Source: Salvator merianae
Lineage: Eukaryota > Chordata > Lepidosauria > Squamata > Teiidae
Length of the DNA stretch: 64,000 nucleotides
NCBI GenBank assembly: GCA_003586115.2
Contig: QVOM02000112.1
Coordinates: 43,649,487 to 43,713,486 of the forward strand
Direction of reading: 5' to 3'
Position 1 is the stretch's first letter. Each line of letters opens with the position of its first letter. The notes under the pieces are model-generated. The model worked only from the letters and a program-made list of their open reading frames with translations. It did no database searches and was not told the origin of the DNA. Shown in pieces: positions 36,743-48,769 of the stretch. A program made the position numbers and the translations under genes.

Positions 36743-38069
36743 TATGTTTCAGTTTATGGATGATGTCTTACTGTACCTCTTCAGGTTTTTTTATATAGTA
36801 CTAACTGAAGATGCATTTCAATATGACAATTATAATGATTTAATTTGCTTTTGCACATGTTATAATTTTTGTACTAATATTTTAAATAGCTTATTCTATT
36901 CTCTGTTTCAGCATGTGAAAGGAAAGGTAATGTATTTTTTTAAAAAAGAAGGATGAAGGCCTTTGCCCCATACACCAATACAAGATCTTATAGGATGGTA
37001 TAGACACTATCAAATTTCTGCAGAAGTGTACTTTCATCATTTGCGTGTATAAACATGGCTTTGTGGAAACTGTAATTATTGTGGAGAAATACATGCATAA
37101 GATTTTAAGATATGCTGGAGGTGCACAATTTAAATCTTGTTTCATGGAGTTTATATACATTTTGTGCCTTTTAAATAAGCAATTCACTTCAAGCATTCAG
37201 TAACAAATAACCACCTTCACTTTTTTTAAAAAAAAGGTAGGAGAGGCTATGGAGAAGTAATAGATTGCCTTTATCTAATTTTTTGAGAAGGAAGATAAGA
37301 ATTGGTCTTAGAAGTAGAGCTTAATAGTACTTAAAGAACAGTTTAGAAAATGCAAAAATATTTACAGAAACCCTGATATATGAATTATGATATACATTCA
37401 GAACTTTACTACTTGTAATTTTAAAACAAGAAGCTAAAATCAAAAGTATTATGAATTACTGTAAAACACTAGTGTGCCTTTTAATACCATGAGAAAGCAG
37501 TCTTGCCAGGGGATTTAAAATATTTATTTAGTTTGACAGAAGTGTGTTTCCCAAGGACTATTTGTTATGCTAGAATGAGCTGTGAGATTGTCTCACATGA
37601 ATAAAGACAAATTCAAGTTCTAGGACTGATTAGCATTCTCCATACGGAATGTGTATACATTTTATGCTATGAAAACCATATAAACTATTTCACACTAAAT
37701 ATGGCTTTGCAAGGACCTATATTACACTTTAGTCAAATTTATTATTAGAAAAAAATTGAATAATTTAGAAAATATTATTTGATATTGGTATTCCTTTTGT
37801 TCCCTCACTATTTATACTGCATTAAATTAGATACAAGTAGCATATTACTGGGTAAACAACAGAATGCTTTTTAACACTTTAGTGCTGTCAAATAGAGTTC
37901 AACTCCTTGTTCTTTTATGAATACATGCTCACCATATGACCTGTTTCTAGTATTCAGGGTCAGTGAGTGTGTGTACACAGAAATGGAAGTTTGACCCCAC
38001 AGTGTATTGGTTCAAGAGCTTTGGTTGAAGTCCCCGCAGTACCAGCAAATATTGCTTTGATCTGACCTA

Positions 38070-38196
38070 GGCTGCAACCAGACATCACTTATTTATTTGG
38101 ATATTCCAGAATAAAGCATGGATATTTCAAAGTATCTAGCGTTTATTCTGGAATATCCAATACGGCGGAAAAAGTAAGCGATGTCTTGATGAAGCC
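38070..38196. mobile_element. Short palindromic MITE, 127 bp
   Basis: The two ends are complementary: GGCTGCAACCAGACATC at the left, and GGCTTCATCAAGACATC reading inward from the right. Internally GGATATTCCAGAATAAA (38098-38114) and its complement TTTATTCTGGAATATCC (38143-38159) form a perfect inverted repeat. A second copy of the same family is at 61515-61629. Flanking trinucleotides are CTA and ATA. Confidence 0.78.
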
Positions 38197-40805
38197 ATAG
38201 GTAGTTCAAAAGAAGCTTTGCCAGTTCCAGTTTGTAGACTTCAGACAAGTCCACATACTGGTGAATGCTGATGGGATGAGGTACTGATTACACCAGCTGC
38301 TGTTGGTAGTAATAAATCTTTTTACACAATAAAAAGAGGTAAAAGTGCACCACTGAAGTTGTTCAGCCAATCAAATATATTTCAAAGTTCCCCACATCCT
38401 TATCAATCTGCTTACAATAAGTGTAAATTTTTTCTACAGTCAGCCCCTTTATCTATATTAAACTTGATTTAAAGCAAAAACTTAAAAATATGCTTTTTAT
38501 AGCAACATTTTACTTTGGTTTTCTATATTCAGATTTTTTTAAAACCACATGGATTTACTTATCAGCTTTGTAGATTTTTCTTTAAGAATTTAATTTTATG
38601 TTAATTTTATTTCTAAATATTTTAAAACCTTTTGAAAATTGAGATAACAGCAACCTTAATGACACATAACTTGTCTGTCCCACCACTTTAACATAAACCT
38701 TTCAGGTTATTTAGTATTTTCTTTTAAATAGTACATTTTCTTCTTTATAACACATATTCATGAACAGTAAAAAACAAAACCAAAGCTCTTATTTTCATCT
38801 GAAACTCTTGCAGCAATTACCATCCAAGTTGGTAAATAAGTTGCAACTTTCATCCTGACAGCTTGCCTGTGACCTTCAGTGGCTGATTGAAATGCAAACT
38901 TCTCCACAGGGAGTGTGTATTTCATGTCCTTTTGGACTGCAGTTCTAACCCACCACACAGTAGATCGTGATAGTCAAGCCATATTCAAATGAGGTATATG
39001 AGGCATATTTGGGAGTAAACTATATACAGCTTTCAGTGAGGCACTATTATTTGAACTTCATTTAAGCCCCATATGATTCTCTTTCTGACAACTAGAAAGC
39101 AACAGACTTGAAATTTGCAATATGACTTATAAAACCAGAGATACTTTAATTTTTTTTAGTTTTTAAAATAAAAATCAATAATTGGAAGACCAACAAAAAT
39201 ATATTTATTGCTACAGCAACAGCAACAGAAGCAGAAAATAAAATATAGAATAGTGGCTTAGGTTTTTTTTGTTTGTTTTTGTTTTCGCACTACTTCAAAT
39301 AGTATTAAATTTTGTATTAAAGCTGCATTAACTAGTTGCAGCTATTTCCACATAATGGTTTGACAGGCCTCGTGTTGAGTGTCCTTTAAATTCCATTACA
39401 CTGTCTGGACAAGGGAAGCCAACACAGGTATGCTTGAAAAGAATGCTATATTTGAATTGCATTATAATTTCACTTTATCTTCACTTCAAGTACTAAACTG
39501 CATACTGGAATTTATTTTCCACTCTTGTGATTCAATTTTTTTTCCATATAGCTCATGGCTCAAACAAATACCAAAATATATGTTAAAGTATACAATTTAA
39601 GTGAAAAGATCTATTTAAAATGACAAGATTTGTGTGTTGTGTTATAGCTGAACATATGTGAGAATGACCTCAACTGAAAAATGGCAGATTTGCTCATCCA
39701 TTTTTTTCCAGTATGTGCTTATACCTAAACAGCCATTAACCAAATATATAAACTGAACTTTTTACACTGTACAAAATAATATGATTTTAGGACAAGAATT
39801 TAAAATGCATGCAATTTAATATGATACAATACTTAGGTGAGTAGTGTAAATAAATGAAATGACATTGTGAATAATTATTTGTATAGTGATTCTTTGTATC
39901 GCTTGTAATGTTGGGTTTGAAAATATTGAAAATTTGCAAAGTAATTGGCAGTTAGATGCACTAAAAAAGTTCATACATGCTTGAAATTACGAAACTATAT
40001 TTGTATGGACAAGTCACCTTTTAGCTTTTAAAGACTCACTAATTGTTTGACAATGCAACTATCTTGTTAAAAAGATACATAGGAGGATCTTTTTGTTCAC
40101 TGTTCATCTTCTTCTATTGATCAAAGAATCTTTGTTCAGCCAACCGCACTATACTCGGAAATTAAAAGCAATTCTGAAAGTTGTATTATATTGAATAGAA
40201 ATGTGAAAAATGCATGGCACCCTGCCCACATAACACATTCAATTATCAAGATTAAAGTATTACTTGGAATGGTAAAATAACTCTGTAACATTGTAGTAAA
40301 TTAACAGACATAATATACATTTAAAAGGATAAACATAGTTTTAAAAGCTTAGCTATTGCAGTCAGATGTAGAAAATGTGCAAATTGAAATTCAGTTCATA
40401 ATAACCATCATTGGCATCTAATACCACTTTGCATGTATGTAAACCACTGTAAACCAATTAAAATCCTTCATTTGGCAAAATAATGAAAAGTATTCATATT
40501 TAAACGGAATGACTCGAAAGAAAAGAGTTCATCCAATTCTTTCCTGTGGCTCCATAATACATACAATTTCGAAAAATGTTATATCAATTGTATGCCCCTG
40601 TTTCCAACAGGGGTGATTCAAATATACCTGCTTGGTTGCTTTGATTCATTACAGAAATGTTTTTATAGAAAACTAATGTGGTGATTTTGTTATCTGTCAT
40701 ATAAGTATATAAATACATATGTTACATTTCTCCTGTAAAACAAATGTCTAAATTTACACTCTAGCCATGATTTCTCAATAAATAATACCTGATTAGTTTG
40801 ATTAG

Positions 40806-40809
<4 letters not shown>

Positions 40810-40891
<82 letters not shown>
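40810..40891. repeat. (AT)n-(GT)n compound microsatellite
   Basis: About 25 AT units with two TATG interruptions are followed by about 15 GT units, 82 bp in total. The apparent open frames of alternating Ile-Tyr and His-Thr or Val-Cys residues are artefacts. Confidence 0.97.
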
Positions 40892-40893
<2 letters not shown>

Positions 40894-43851
40894 GTTTCTA
40901 ATAGGAAACAAAATTCAGTTACTAGAAGACAGTCCCATAGTGTTTCTGTGTTGAGGCAGGTTAAGATGAAAACTGATTCAGCTTTGAAAAATGTGTTTGC
41001 ATTTGAATAAGTCAAGTCAAAACATGTAGCTTACCTTATATAGGTAATATATGGCAGTGGGATTTCTACATTTACTTATAAGGTATCCTACATTATGATC
41101 AGAAACACCATTCAAAATAATCATTTTCGCTTTATACCATGTTCTTAATAAAGGTTATATGTATCACATACTCCATTTTTGATTATCAGTGCCAGCTAAT
41201 TTTGTTGCAGATCTGGAGTAATAAAACAGTTTATTACGTTGCTGAAGTGATGCAGGCATTAGTATGACCCATTAAGATCACCACTGCTAATCTAAGCTTT
41301 CAAATTAGATAGCTGATTGGTTTTAAGATCTCATTGACTGGACAAGGCAAAGGAAGTTGAGCAATAGTTAAGATCACTGTGGACTGAAAATCCCAAAATA
41401 GTCTTGCATGTATTTGTGCTGCAAAGCGAAGCAGTACATTGTTAAATTCAGAAACAGTAGACAAACAGGAAGAACTACCTTGCTTTTTTTTTAAAAAAAC
41501 AAAGTTTCCTAGAATTCACTCTAGAATATTTAAGAAATAGAGAAGAAAGGTTTTTTGTTTTGTTTTTTAAAAAAGGACTATACCTTTAGTTACATTTCAG
41601 ATATTAAATCTACACAGTGTCTTTCTTTTCTTGTCCATGGCAATTCAAATTTCCTGCAATAATCCATCTAATCGTGTATGCCATTTAACTAATAGTAGAT
41701 ACAAGATGTATAAAGGAGTATTTGAAATCAGTCACATCTTTCTCTAAATTCATTATGATATTTTTCTAAGACAAATAACCATTATTGATGAAAGAAAGTA
41801 ATGATCAGTGGCACTTCTCAACTGCATACAAAACATTCTGATTTTGTAACATTCACACTGGAATAGCTCATTCTGAGAACAAAGCATCAGATCAAAAAAG
41901 GAGTTGTTTTGAGTATTTGACAAAACTGGCCTATTTTGACTTGGAAATCTCTAGATGGTTGAATGGTCACTATTCAGCCACTTTTATTTGTTTAGGCTTA
42001 TTAAATATAACAGTAAGCAATCCTTCCATTGGTTAAATGATTAGTAATATACATCAGGCCTCACATACAACATAATTCACTCCCCATAGGGATCAGGCAG
42101 TCTAGTCCTTTTTTGTCTTTAAGTTTAATTTCTGATTCCTGTTGTAATCCCTTAATATGTTGGATTATCCCAATATTCTATAGAGAGATGGAAAGAAGCT
42201 GTGCTGTTCAGCAGAGAACAATATCACCTTAATCTTCAGCAAGGAAAATGCAAATTCGTCCTACATATTTTGAATACTTGTAATTTTACACATGCATTCC
42301 TATTATGTTAAAACTGCAATCCCTTAAATTTCTTAGTTGTTATTTGCAAACAAGCAACCCAAACTGGAGGAGAATGATAGAGGAGAAGAAATGTGCAGTT
42401 TCAGACCCAGAAAAGAAATTCCACCATTTTTTTCAGGTGTCATGTTCCAAGTGTCTTAAAGGGCAGTCAATCAGGCATTCACATGTGTTGGATGTGATCC
42501 AGGTGCAAATGGAATTGAAATCTCTAGCATAAAGGCTGAAGCTGTATCGTTTTATAGGGCTACATTTCTCATTGGAAGGGATCAGCAGATCACATACATT
42601 TTGAGCAAATCTATTTTCTTTTGAATTAAATGACATTTTTCCCCAGTTCATTTGTTGAAATGAATTATTTATGTATTTGAAATGTTTAATATTACAGTAC
42701 AATTATAGATAAGCTCACTTTAGGAATTTTTCACTAAGTGCCATATGACATATAAAGGCAATGATAATACAACTACCTACAAAATCTGCTTATATTATTT
42801 TCTGGTACAAGGGGTCTTCACAAGCAGTAACACAGTATTGCTGTAGAAGCAAAGCATAAATTAGTTGATGATTCTGTTCAAATATTAAAAATGAGTTTGA
42901 AAAAAATGAGGTTTTTTTCAAAAAAGCTATATATGCATATTCCTGTGAGGTAGGGATTGTTATAAATAGATTTCACAAGGAAAACACTAGGTAAGAGATT
43001 CCCTGTGTAATACAATCTTGACCTATTGTACTTTGCTTTATAAGAAATACCATTCTTGAGAAAATCATATATAAACAAACAAAAAATCTTAACTTATTTT
43101 ATTAAAAACGTAATAGCTTGAACCAATAACCCATCAGTTTAAAAGTACATTCAAGTAGACCTTGTTTTTACAATGAGAAACATCTACTAGAAAGGTGGAA
43201 CTTGCATTTTGTCATAAATTATTAAATATAAATTCTGAATTGCAAGAGTTTTAATAACACACTGAGAAACATGACCCTTTTTTGTGTGTGTACATATGTT
43301 TGTATGTGTATGTAGAAGATCATTCTACATTGGGTAATGTGAGTGTAGTCATGCTGTGAAGCTACCCCAGGACACATCCCCATGGGTGACCAATGGATAA
43401 TCTTGCTCTGTATAGATCAGGTCATGCAAGTAATAGGGATAGGTTATATGTTTTTAAGTGTGTACGGACTGTACAATATGAAAAAAAATATTAGATTTTG
43501 CATGGAATGATTGCTGAAGATACATATTGGGCATGTTTTGCTGCATAAAATAAATGTATGGCAAGCTGAAAGGTTTAGACTGGTAAATGTTATGGGGGAA
43601 AATGAAGCAACAAAAATAAAGATGCATTTCATTAGTGTCAAGGTTTTTTTGTTTTTGTTTTTTTGCTTTTATTCCTCTGCTATTTAATATAATTCACCAT
43701 AAAAGTCTATATTATAATATAAACTGGCTCCTGTCACTGACCAGAGAATCTGCTTTAGACAAGTTGGCAAAGCACTGGGAATCTCCATTGTTAGTAGGGT
43801 TCTGTTAGTAGCAGGATTTGCAAACATATATGTTTGCCAGAAACAACTCAC

Positions 43852-44034
43852 AATTTGTGCATAGTTGAGTCTTCGAAATTGAGCAAATTTGCTCTCAATA
43901 TCTCGCCAGCGGTTGCTGAGCTGTATCAGGGTTGGTTCCACTGCTTTTGCGGCCCCATCCTTAGACAAGCGATCAGCTTGCCTGTGTACCGCATTCAGCT
44001 CTTCCTTCTTCTTCTCCAATTCACGATCAATTTC
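43852..44034 (-). CDS. DMD: Dystrophin exon 41 (183 nt), spectrin repeat 15
   Basis: This exon encodes 61 residues in phase 0, from EIDRELEKKKEELNAV to RRLNYAQI. It forms the end of helix A and helices B and C of repeat 15, with the conserved helix-C tryptophan in LSNRWRDIESKF. It corresponds to human residues about 1914-1974, with about 51 of 61 identities from memory. The acceptor is TGCTCAATAG|GAA. The donor is ATT|GTGAGT, a GTG-type donor unlike the GTA donors of the other six exons. An in-frame methionine 27 nt into the minus-strand open frame is not a start; the exon is entirely internal. Confidence 0.98.
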
Positions 44035-44967
44035 CTATTGAGCAAAACCAATACAGGGCCCAGGATAATTAGCTAACTAGATAATCAGTTCCTAAGAAGT
44101 AGAAAAAGAAAAATCTGCAGAGTTTTCCCTCGTTACAAACAAAAAAGTGCACTTTTGTTAAAATTTTATTTTACATTTAAACAAACAAACAAAAAAAACA
44201 TGGGTAATTACTGGGTCATACAGCTGACTGTTTTTAGAAATTTAAGTTGTTTTTTTTTGTTGTTTTTTGGGGGAAAATTGATCAACGTGGGGAATGTCAC
44301 TGTCTAATTCTTTCTAGCACAGTGTGATAGAAGACCATAAATATCACTATATAATGTTAAGGAAATGCATATAAATTATCCATAGTGTTTTTCTGTCACA
44401 TGGCTAGAGTTGTTTATTTATTTTAATAGTTAATGGAATTAAACAGGAAATAAAGCAAAATACTACAATGTACAACAAAAAACAAAGAGGCAATACTTTG
44501 ACAACATGTAAGTAAATCTCGAATTTGACAAAGACGTATGAATATGATCTGATGAAAATGAATGTGCTAAGATGAAAAAAGAGTTCATCCATATACGGAT
44601 AAGTCATTAGCTCATCTGGAATAAAGACACAGAATCAATTATTTTTATTTTCTTATAAAAAAAACATTCTTAAAGATACAAAATAATAATAGTTTATCTC
44701 ACTTCTTTAAATATATTTCAATATTTGATGTAAAAATTATAAGGGCATAAGAATATGAATACAATAAGTCAGCTACTTTGGAATAAATTAGTTTCAGCAA
44801 ATGTTGAGTACTGTATTGAGTTATTACAAGTCTATGTTTTAATACATCTACATAAAGATACATATAAACATGTAATATATATATTACATATATATATATG
44901 TATATATATTACAACTAAATATAACTGTGTTTAAACCACTGAAGATTTTAAAATATTACAGCATTAC
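44035..44967 (-). other. DMD: DMD intron 40 (933 bp)
   Basis: This is the shortest intron in the window, bounded by AAG|GTAATG and AATAG|GAA. It contains several T- and A-runs (e.g. 44250-44272 on the plus strand) and a TA-rich microsatellite at 44872-44911. No repeat family or gene was recognised. Confidence 0.95.
44872..44911. repeat. (TA)n-rich microsatellite with inverted symmetry
   Basis: Mixed TATA, TATG and CATA units form a 40-bp AT-rich, partly palindromic run inside intron 40, about 57 bp from the exon 40 donor. Confidence 0.85.
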
Positions 44968-45120
44968 CTTTAATTTCTGTTCATCTTGGGGGGCTGGTAG
45001 ATTTGCTAATTTTTTCTCAATATCATCTAGCCACTTCATAAGATCATCAGCTTGCCTCTTATACTGATACCACTGATGGGAAATCTCCAAAGCCTTTTTT
45101 CTTCTCTGAGACCTCAGATC
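44968..45120 (-). CDS. DMD: Dystrophin exon 40 (153 nt), end of repeat 14 and helix A of repeat 15
   Basis: This exon encodes 51 residues in phase 0, from DLRSQRRKKALEISHQ to APQDEQKLK. The first part closes helix C of R14; the rest is helix A of R15. It corresponds to human residues about 1863-1913, with about 44 of 51 identities from memory. Helix A reads DDLMKWLDDIEKK: the tryptophan sits at the canonical spectrin-repeat helix-A position, where human dystrophin has cysteine (LLKCLDD). The acceptor is TTATGAACAG|GAT and the donor AAG|GTAATG. Confidence 0.98.
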
Positions 45121-45664
45121 CTGTTCATAAAGCAGACATTATTAGGCCTTCAAAGAAGTTTTTATGAGCAGTAAGTGTATGCATATATGCATTTTACTCA
45201 CTACAGTGTGAGTAAAAGTAAATAAGGAGGTTTTTTTTAAAAAGCTAACCTTAAATCATTAAAGATGTTAACAAATAACAAACAAAGCACTAATGTTTTC
45301 TGTGTATAATCGTAAATGCAGGAGGAAGGGTGCTTACTTAACAAAGTAATAACACATTTAAATGCATTTAACTTCGTAAAAAGACTGCTACCACAATGAG
45401 GAGACAGAAATATGTTAGCATTATATATATAATGTGGAAGTGACTTGTATTTTTTTCAACCTGAATGAGCTTAGGATAAGGCAGGATAGCTAATCAACTT
45501 CAGGTTGTCCTGCTGTAGCACTACCCATATCCCAACTAAATTTTATACTTGTACAGAGCAGTTAAGGATAACATTGCAACATACTCAAAATAGGCTATAG
45601 TTAATTATATAAATACAAAATATACGCATATTTCATTTTCCAAAATAGTGTTCTTTTTTAATGA

Positions 45665-45785
45665 GTTTTGACTGTTGCTTTTACTCTGTTTTTATCCTTG
45701 TTTTTAATGCTCTGTAAACCACTTTCAATTTTTTTAAATGGAAAGCAGTATAAACATGTCTTAAATGAATAAAATAAATAATAAG
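45665..45785 (+). mobile_element. L2-like LINE 3' tail
   Basis: The pattern TTTTTAATGCTCTGTAAACC, ATGGAAAGCAGTATAAACAT, AATGAATAAAATAAATAATA is the terminal sequence of squamate L2/CR1-type LINEs, ending in a degenerate AAATA repeat. Only the tail remains. Confidence 0.6.
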
Positions 45786-46695
45786 AGTATACTGCTAACA
45801 TTTTGCCACACCTATTTTTTGGAAACAGCTGACTGACAGTGTAACCCCAAATATCTTATCTATAATAAACCTCTGGATCAGATTCCTACAAATTTTGCTT
45901 GTTTTGTATTCTGTTAATTTTTCTTAGATAATTTCAGATAATTTGGCATATCCTACCCTATTCTGAAGAGTACCTACCACAGTAGGTAGGAAGAACATGA
46001 AATCTTTACCACATGTAGGTTTTGAACATTTCTGTACACACTGGCATACATCAAATGAACATCGATTACCATATTTAAGCTTTATATATAGTTAAATAGG
46101 TTTAGGTTATTTGTAAATGCACAAGTTTATAATGACTTTGTATTTGCAACTTACTGGTTCACAAATAATATATGATTTGAACCCAAACATGGCTACATGT
46201 GAACATAAATCATTTTCTCACTACGGGAAAGTTAGGAAAAGTGTTAGTACAGTGAATTTTAGTTGTGTAATTGGTCCTCAGTGACCAAGATAACAGAAAA
46301 ACTATTATTTTTTGATGGTGAATGTGCTGTTTTATGTTTTTGGTTGACCTGAAAATGGTCTGGATACTTTCTTAAGCGATTACTGTGTAAGTGCTCGATA
46401 TACATCCAAGTAATTTTCTTAATGGGTGATTGTTTACAGGGCCTCTGTGCCTTTCCTGTCACATTTTTACATTCTCCCTTTCCTGCCCAATCCCAGTTTC
46501 CTTTTCCTTCTGTAGAATGTCATTTTACATTATAAGCTCCAGGGCATAATCCTCACTGGTAATACATTTTGCAAACCTCATTGTAATTTTATAGATTTAG
46601 GGGCTGAGTAAAAATGTTTCAAAAAACAAATAAGGCATTAATTTTTAAACAACATTTTCAGTAAAATCAGTCATTTAAAATAATATGGAGTAAAC

Positions 46696-46905
46696 AGACC
46701 CTTCATACCTAAGATTTAATCCAGCTTCAGTCCACCTTCAGGAGTGAGACAATGCATCAGCAAAATGGCTAATTATTTTCCTTTTTTTTTTCATAGGTGG
46801 ATTTTTTTAGCTAAAACGTCCCAAAATAAAACAGCTCATCACTTTGCTGATGTGTTCCTTCAGTCTGAAAGTGAGCTGAAGCTGATTTAAATGAAGGTGC
46901 AGATG
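46696..46905. mobile_element. Fold-back (MITE-like) repeat
   Basis: The left arm at 46715-46765 (TTTAATCCAGCTTCAG, then CTTCAGGAGTGAGACAATGC, then ATCAGCAAAATG) is complementary, with mismatches, to 46838-46890 (CATCACTTTGCTGAT, GTGTTCCTTCAG, CTGAAGCTGATTTAA). The loop holds T- and A-runs. No clear target duplication was seen, so the family is unassigned. Confidence 0.6.
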
Positions 46906-47972
46906 TACCCAATGACTAATAGAAATTAGTTCTGAGATTTTAAGGGATTTCCCCCCCCCAGTGATTTATATGATATATTTATATTATATGATTGTGGCAC
47001 ACCATTCTGTGGCAAGATCACTTGCTGAGGTGGCTTTGAATCAGGGTAGTTTCTTTACAACCTGCATGGAAAATGGTGCCTTCTCACTTCCAAATGCAGA
47101 TGAGGTACATTCCACAGATGGGGCCACCTCATATGTCCAAAACAGAGCCTTCAGAAGTGGAGAATGGCTGCAAAAGTATTTAAGTTCTCAAGGGGAAAAA
47201 AATAAAAAACAAAAAACATTTGAATATACAGTTATCCCTTGCTTAACATGGTGGACCCCTTCTAGGAAACCTTGGCCCTGTACAAATCAGAGAAGTGAAA
47301 ATGAGCATAATTGGCAATGTGACTTTCATAAAATTCCCCTGGTTTTAACTTACAGAAGGGAAGTTGCAATTTACCAACCATGGAAAAGCACTGTACAAGG
47401 ACTACACTGTACAAGGACTATGCTATAAGAAGGATGAGTACTTGAGAAATCGGATGTTAAAAAATGCTACAGCTTAGCTGCAAGGCATTATCTATTGCAT
47501 AGGAAGATAGACAACATTTTATTTCTTCACTTCATAAAGACTGAATAGCCTGGAGTAATCAGAGAAAAAAATAACTATTCTTCTAGAAGCTATTCCTGCT
47601 GCACGAGTGGGCATGAGCACCTTCCTCCTTTCAGCTACTTCTGTTTGTAGGATAGATTAACCTTTATCTATTAACAAGTTATTAACAGAACACTAGTACA
47701 TTGGTATAAGAACAGTTTGGATATTTGTAATTCTAGTGTAAACCCCTCCTGTATGGCTAAGTAATTGATTAACCATCTAAGAACCAACTAACTTCAGAAT
47801 AAACTAAAATACTCCTGCTGAAGCAAAATGTGATATGATCAGGTATTTGAATATTTCCCAAGACATACTTCAAGAGATGATTTTATAGGATGTCTTGTCT
47901 TTGCATCAGACCAAGAAATATCAGAGTAACTACATACAGCTATGTAGTTGGTGGCAGTAGGGCCATATAATA

Positions 47973-48262
47973 TAGACCTGCGTCAGATGAGTTTGAATCA
48001 AACAGGGCAGTTTGACTGGTTCAAATTCAGACTGAACCACCTCCAAGTTCTCTCTTTGTGTGTGTATCAATGCGAACTCAAACTCACCCAAGTGGGTTCA
48101 GTCGAATTGAGTTGAAACACCCCATTTGATCTGAACCAGTTTGAGTTTGTTTGGATTGTGTCCATTTAGAGGACTTCTTAAAATGAATTTTTAAAGTGTA
48201 GAAACAGGCTGACCTAGTTCGAGAATTGAATTGACCTGGTGGCATGTAGTATTTAATTCCTA
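47973..48262. mobile_element. Degenerate hAT-like MITE relative
   Basis: The interior is made of GTTTGAATC, GGTTCAAATTC, AACTCAAACTC and GAACCAGTTTGAG units, as in 28090-28416. The ends (TAGACCTGCGTCAG and, inward from the right, TACTACATGCCACC) are only weakly similar to TAGAGATGTGCA termini, and I found no 8-bp duplication. Confidence 0.45.
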
Positions 48263-48400
48263 TTTGGATTGCTGTCAAGTGTGCCTGCTTTTTAACAGTA
48301 AAATGGAACTAAGGGGCCTTTATTATAAAGCCTTCCCCATTCAATTTCTTTTACATAAAGTTTAGTTGGAATGAATGAATTCATAAATCACAGTTCCTAC

Positions 48401-48538
48401 CTTTAGAGTGTTGTGTTTAGTCTGCAAAAGGTGTTGTTTATTTTTTATTTCTTCTCTTTTTCTTTCATCTGTGATTGTTTGATGAAGCATATCTCCTCGA
48501 TGAAGTAATTCTTTTACAGTAGTTTCATCATCTTCGCT
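48401..48538 (-). CDS. DMD: Dystrophin exon 39 (138 nt), spectrin repeat 14
   Basis: This exon encodes 46 residues in phase 0, from SEDDETTVKELLHRGD to LLQTKHNTLK. It forms helix B and part of helix C of repeat 14 and corresponds to human residues about 1817-1862, with about 36 of 46 identities from memory. The donor is AAG|GTAGGA. The acceptor is unusual: the pyrimidine tract (TTTCTTTCCCCCACCCCCC) is separated from the AG by nine adenines (minus-strand reading at 48543-48551) before TCAG|AGC. An overlapping AG two bases downstream (CAGAG|CG) would shift phase. Confidence 0.97.
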
Positions 48539-48769
48539 CTGATTTTTTTTTGGGGGGTGGGGGAAAGAAACATATTTTCTCATTATCTAGATATAGATAC
48601 AGTATACATATATAAAAAAGAGTTATTTCCTCCAAGAAAATTCCTTAGAATTTAAGTCTAGTATGTTTCCAAAGCAAAAATGAATTAGAACTAGATCATG
48701 GTATTAACTTTTATTCATTGTCAGCTTCAGAGGGACACTGGGCAGCTAATGCATGACAAATAGCATGTA

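Larger units (their letters stand above)
29788..43851 (-). other. DMD: DMD intron 41 (14,064 bp)
   Basis: The intron is bounded by ATT|GTGAGT (exon 41) and AACAG|CAA (exon 42). It carries a Tc1 transposon (33851-35387), a CR1 3' end, an L2-like tail, small MITEs and several microsatellites. Nothing could be identified in 29790-30830, 31110-31460, 31530-32800, 33090-33840, 35580-36260, 36750-38060, 38200-40800 and 40900-43850. Those parts are AT-rich and contain no supported coding sequence. Confidence 0.93.
45121..48400 (-). other. DMD: DMD intron 39 (3,280 bp)
   Basis: The intron is bounded by AAG|GTAGGA and GAACAG|GAT. It contains a LINE tail (45665-45785), a fold-back element (46696-46905) and a hAT-like MITE relative (47973-48262). 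Nothing else was recognised in 45130-45660, 45790-46690, or most of 46910-47970; the open frame at 46961-47428 shows no domain. Confidence 0.94.

Noticed and set aside
40690..41015. Open frames with His-Thr, Ile-Tyr and Val-Cys repeats
   Set aside because: They are translations of the dinucleotide microsatellite.
46961..47428. 155-residue open frame on the plus strand in intron 39
   Set aside because: It is antisense to the host gene, has no recognised domain, begins in a low-complexity Ile-Tyr stretch and contains no splice or codon evidence.
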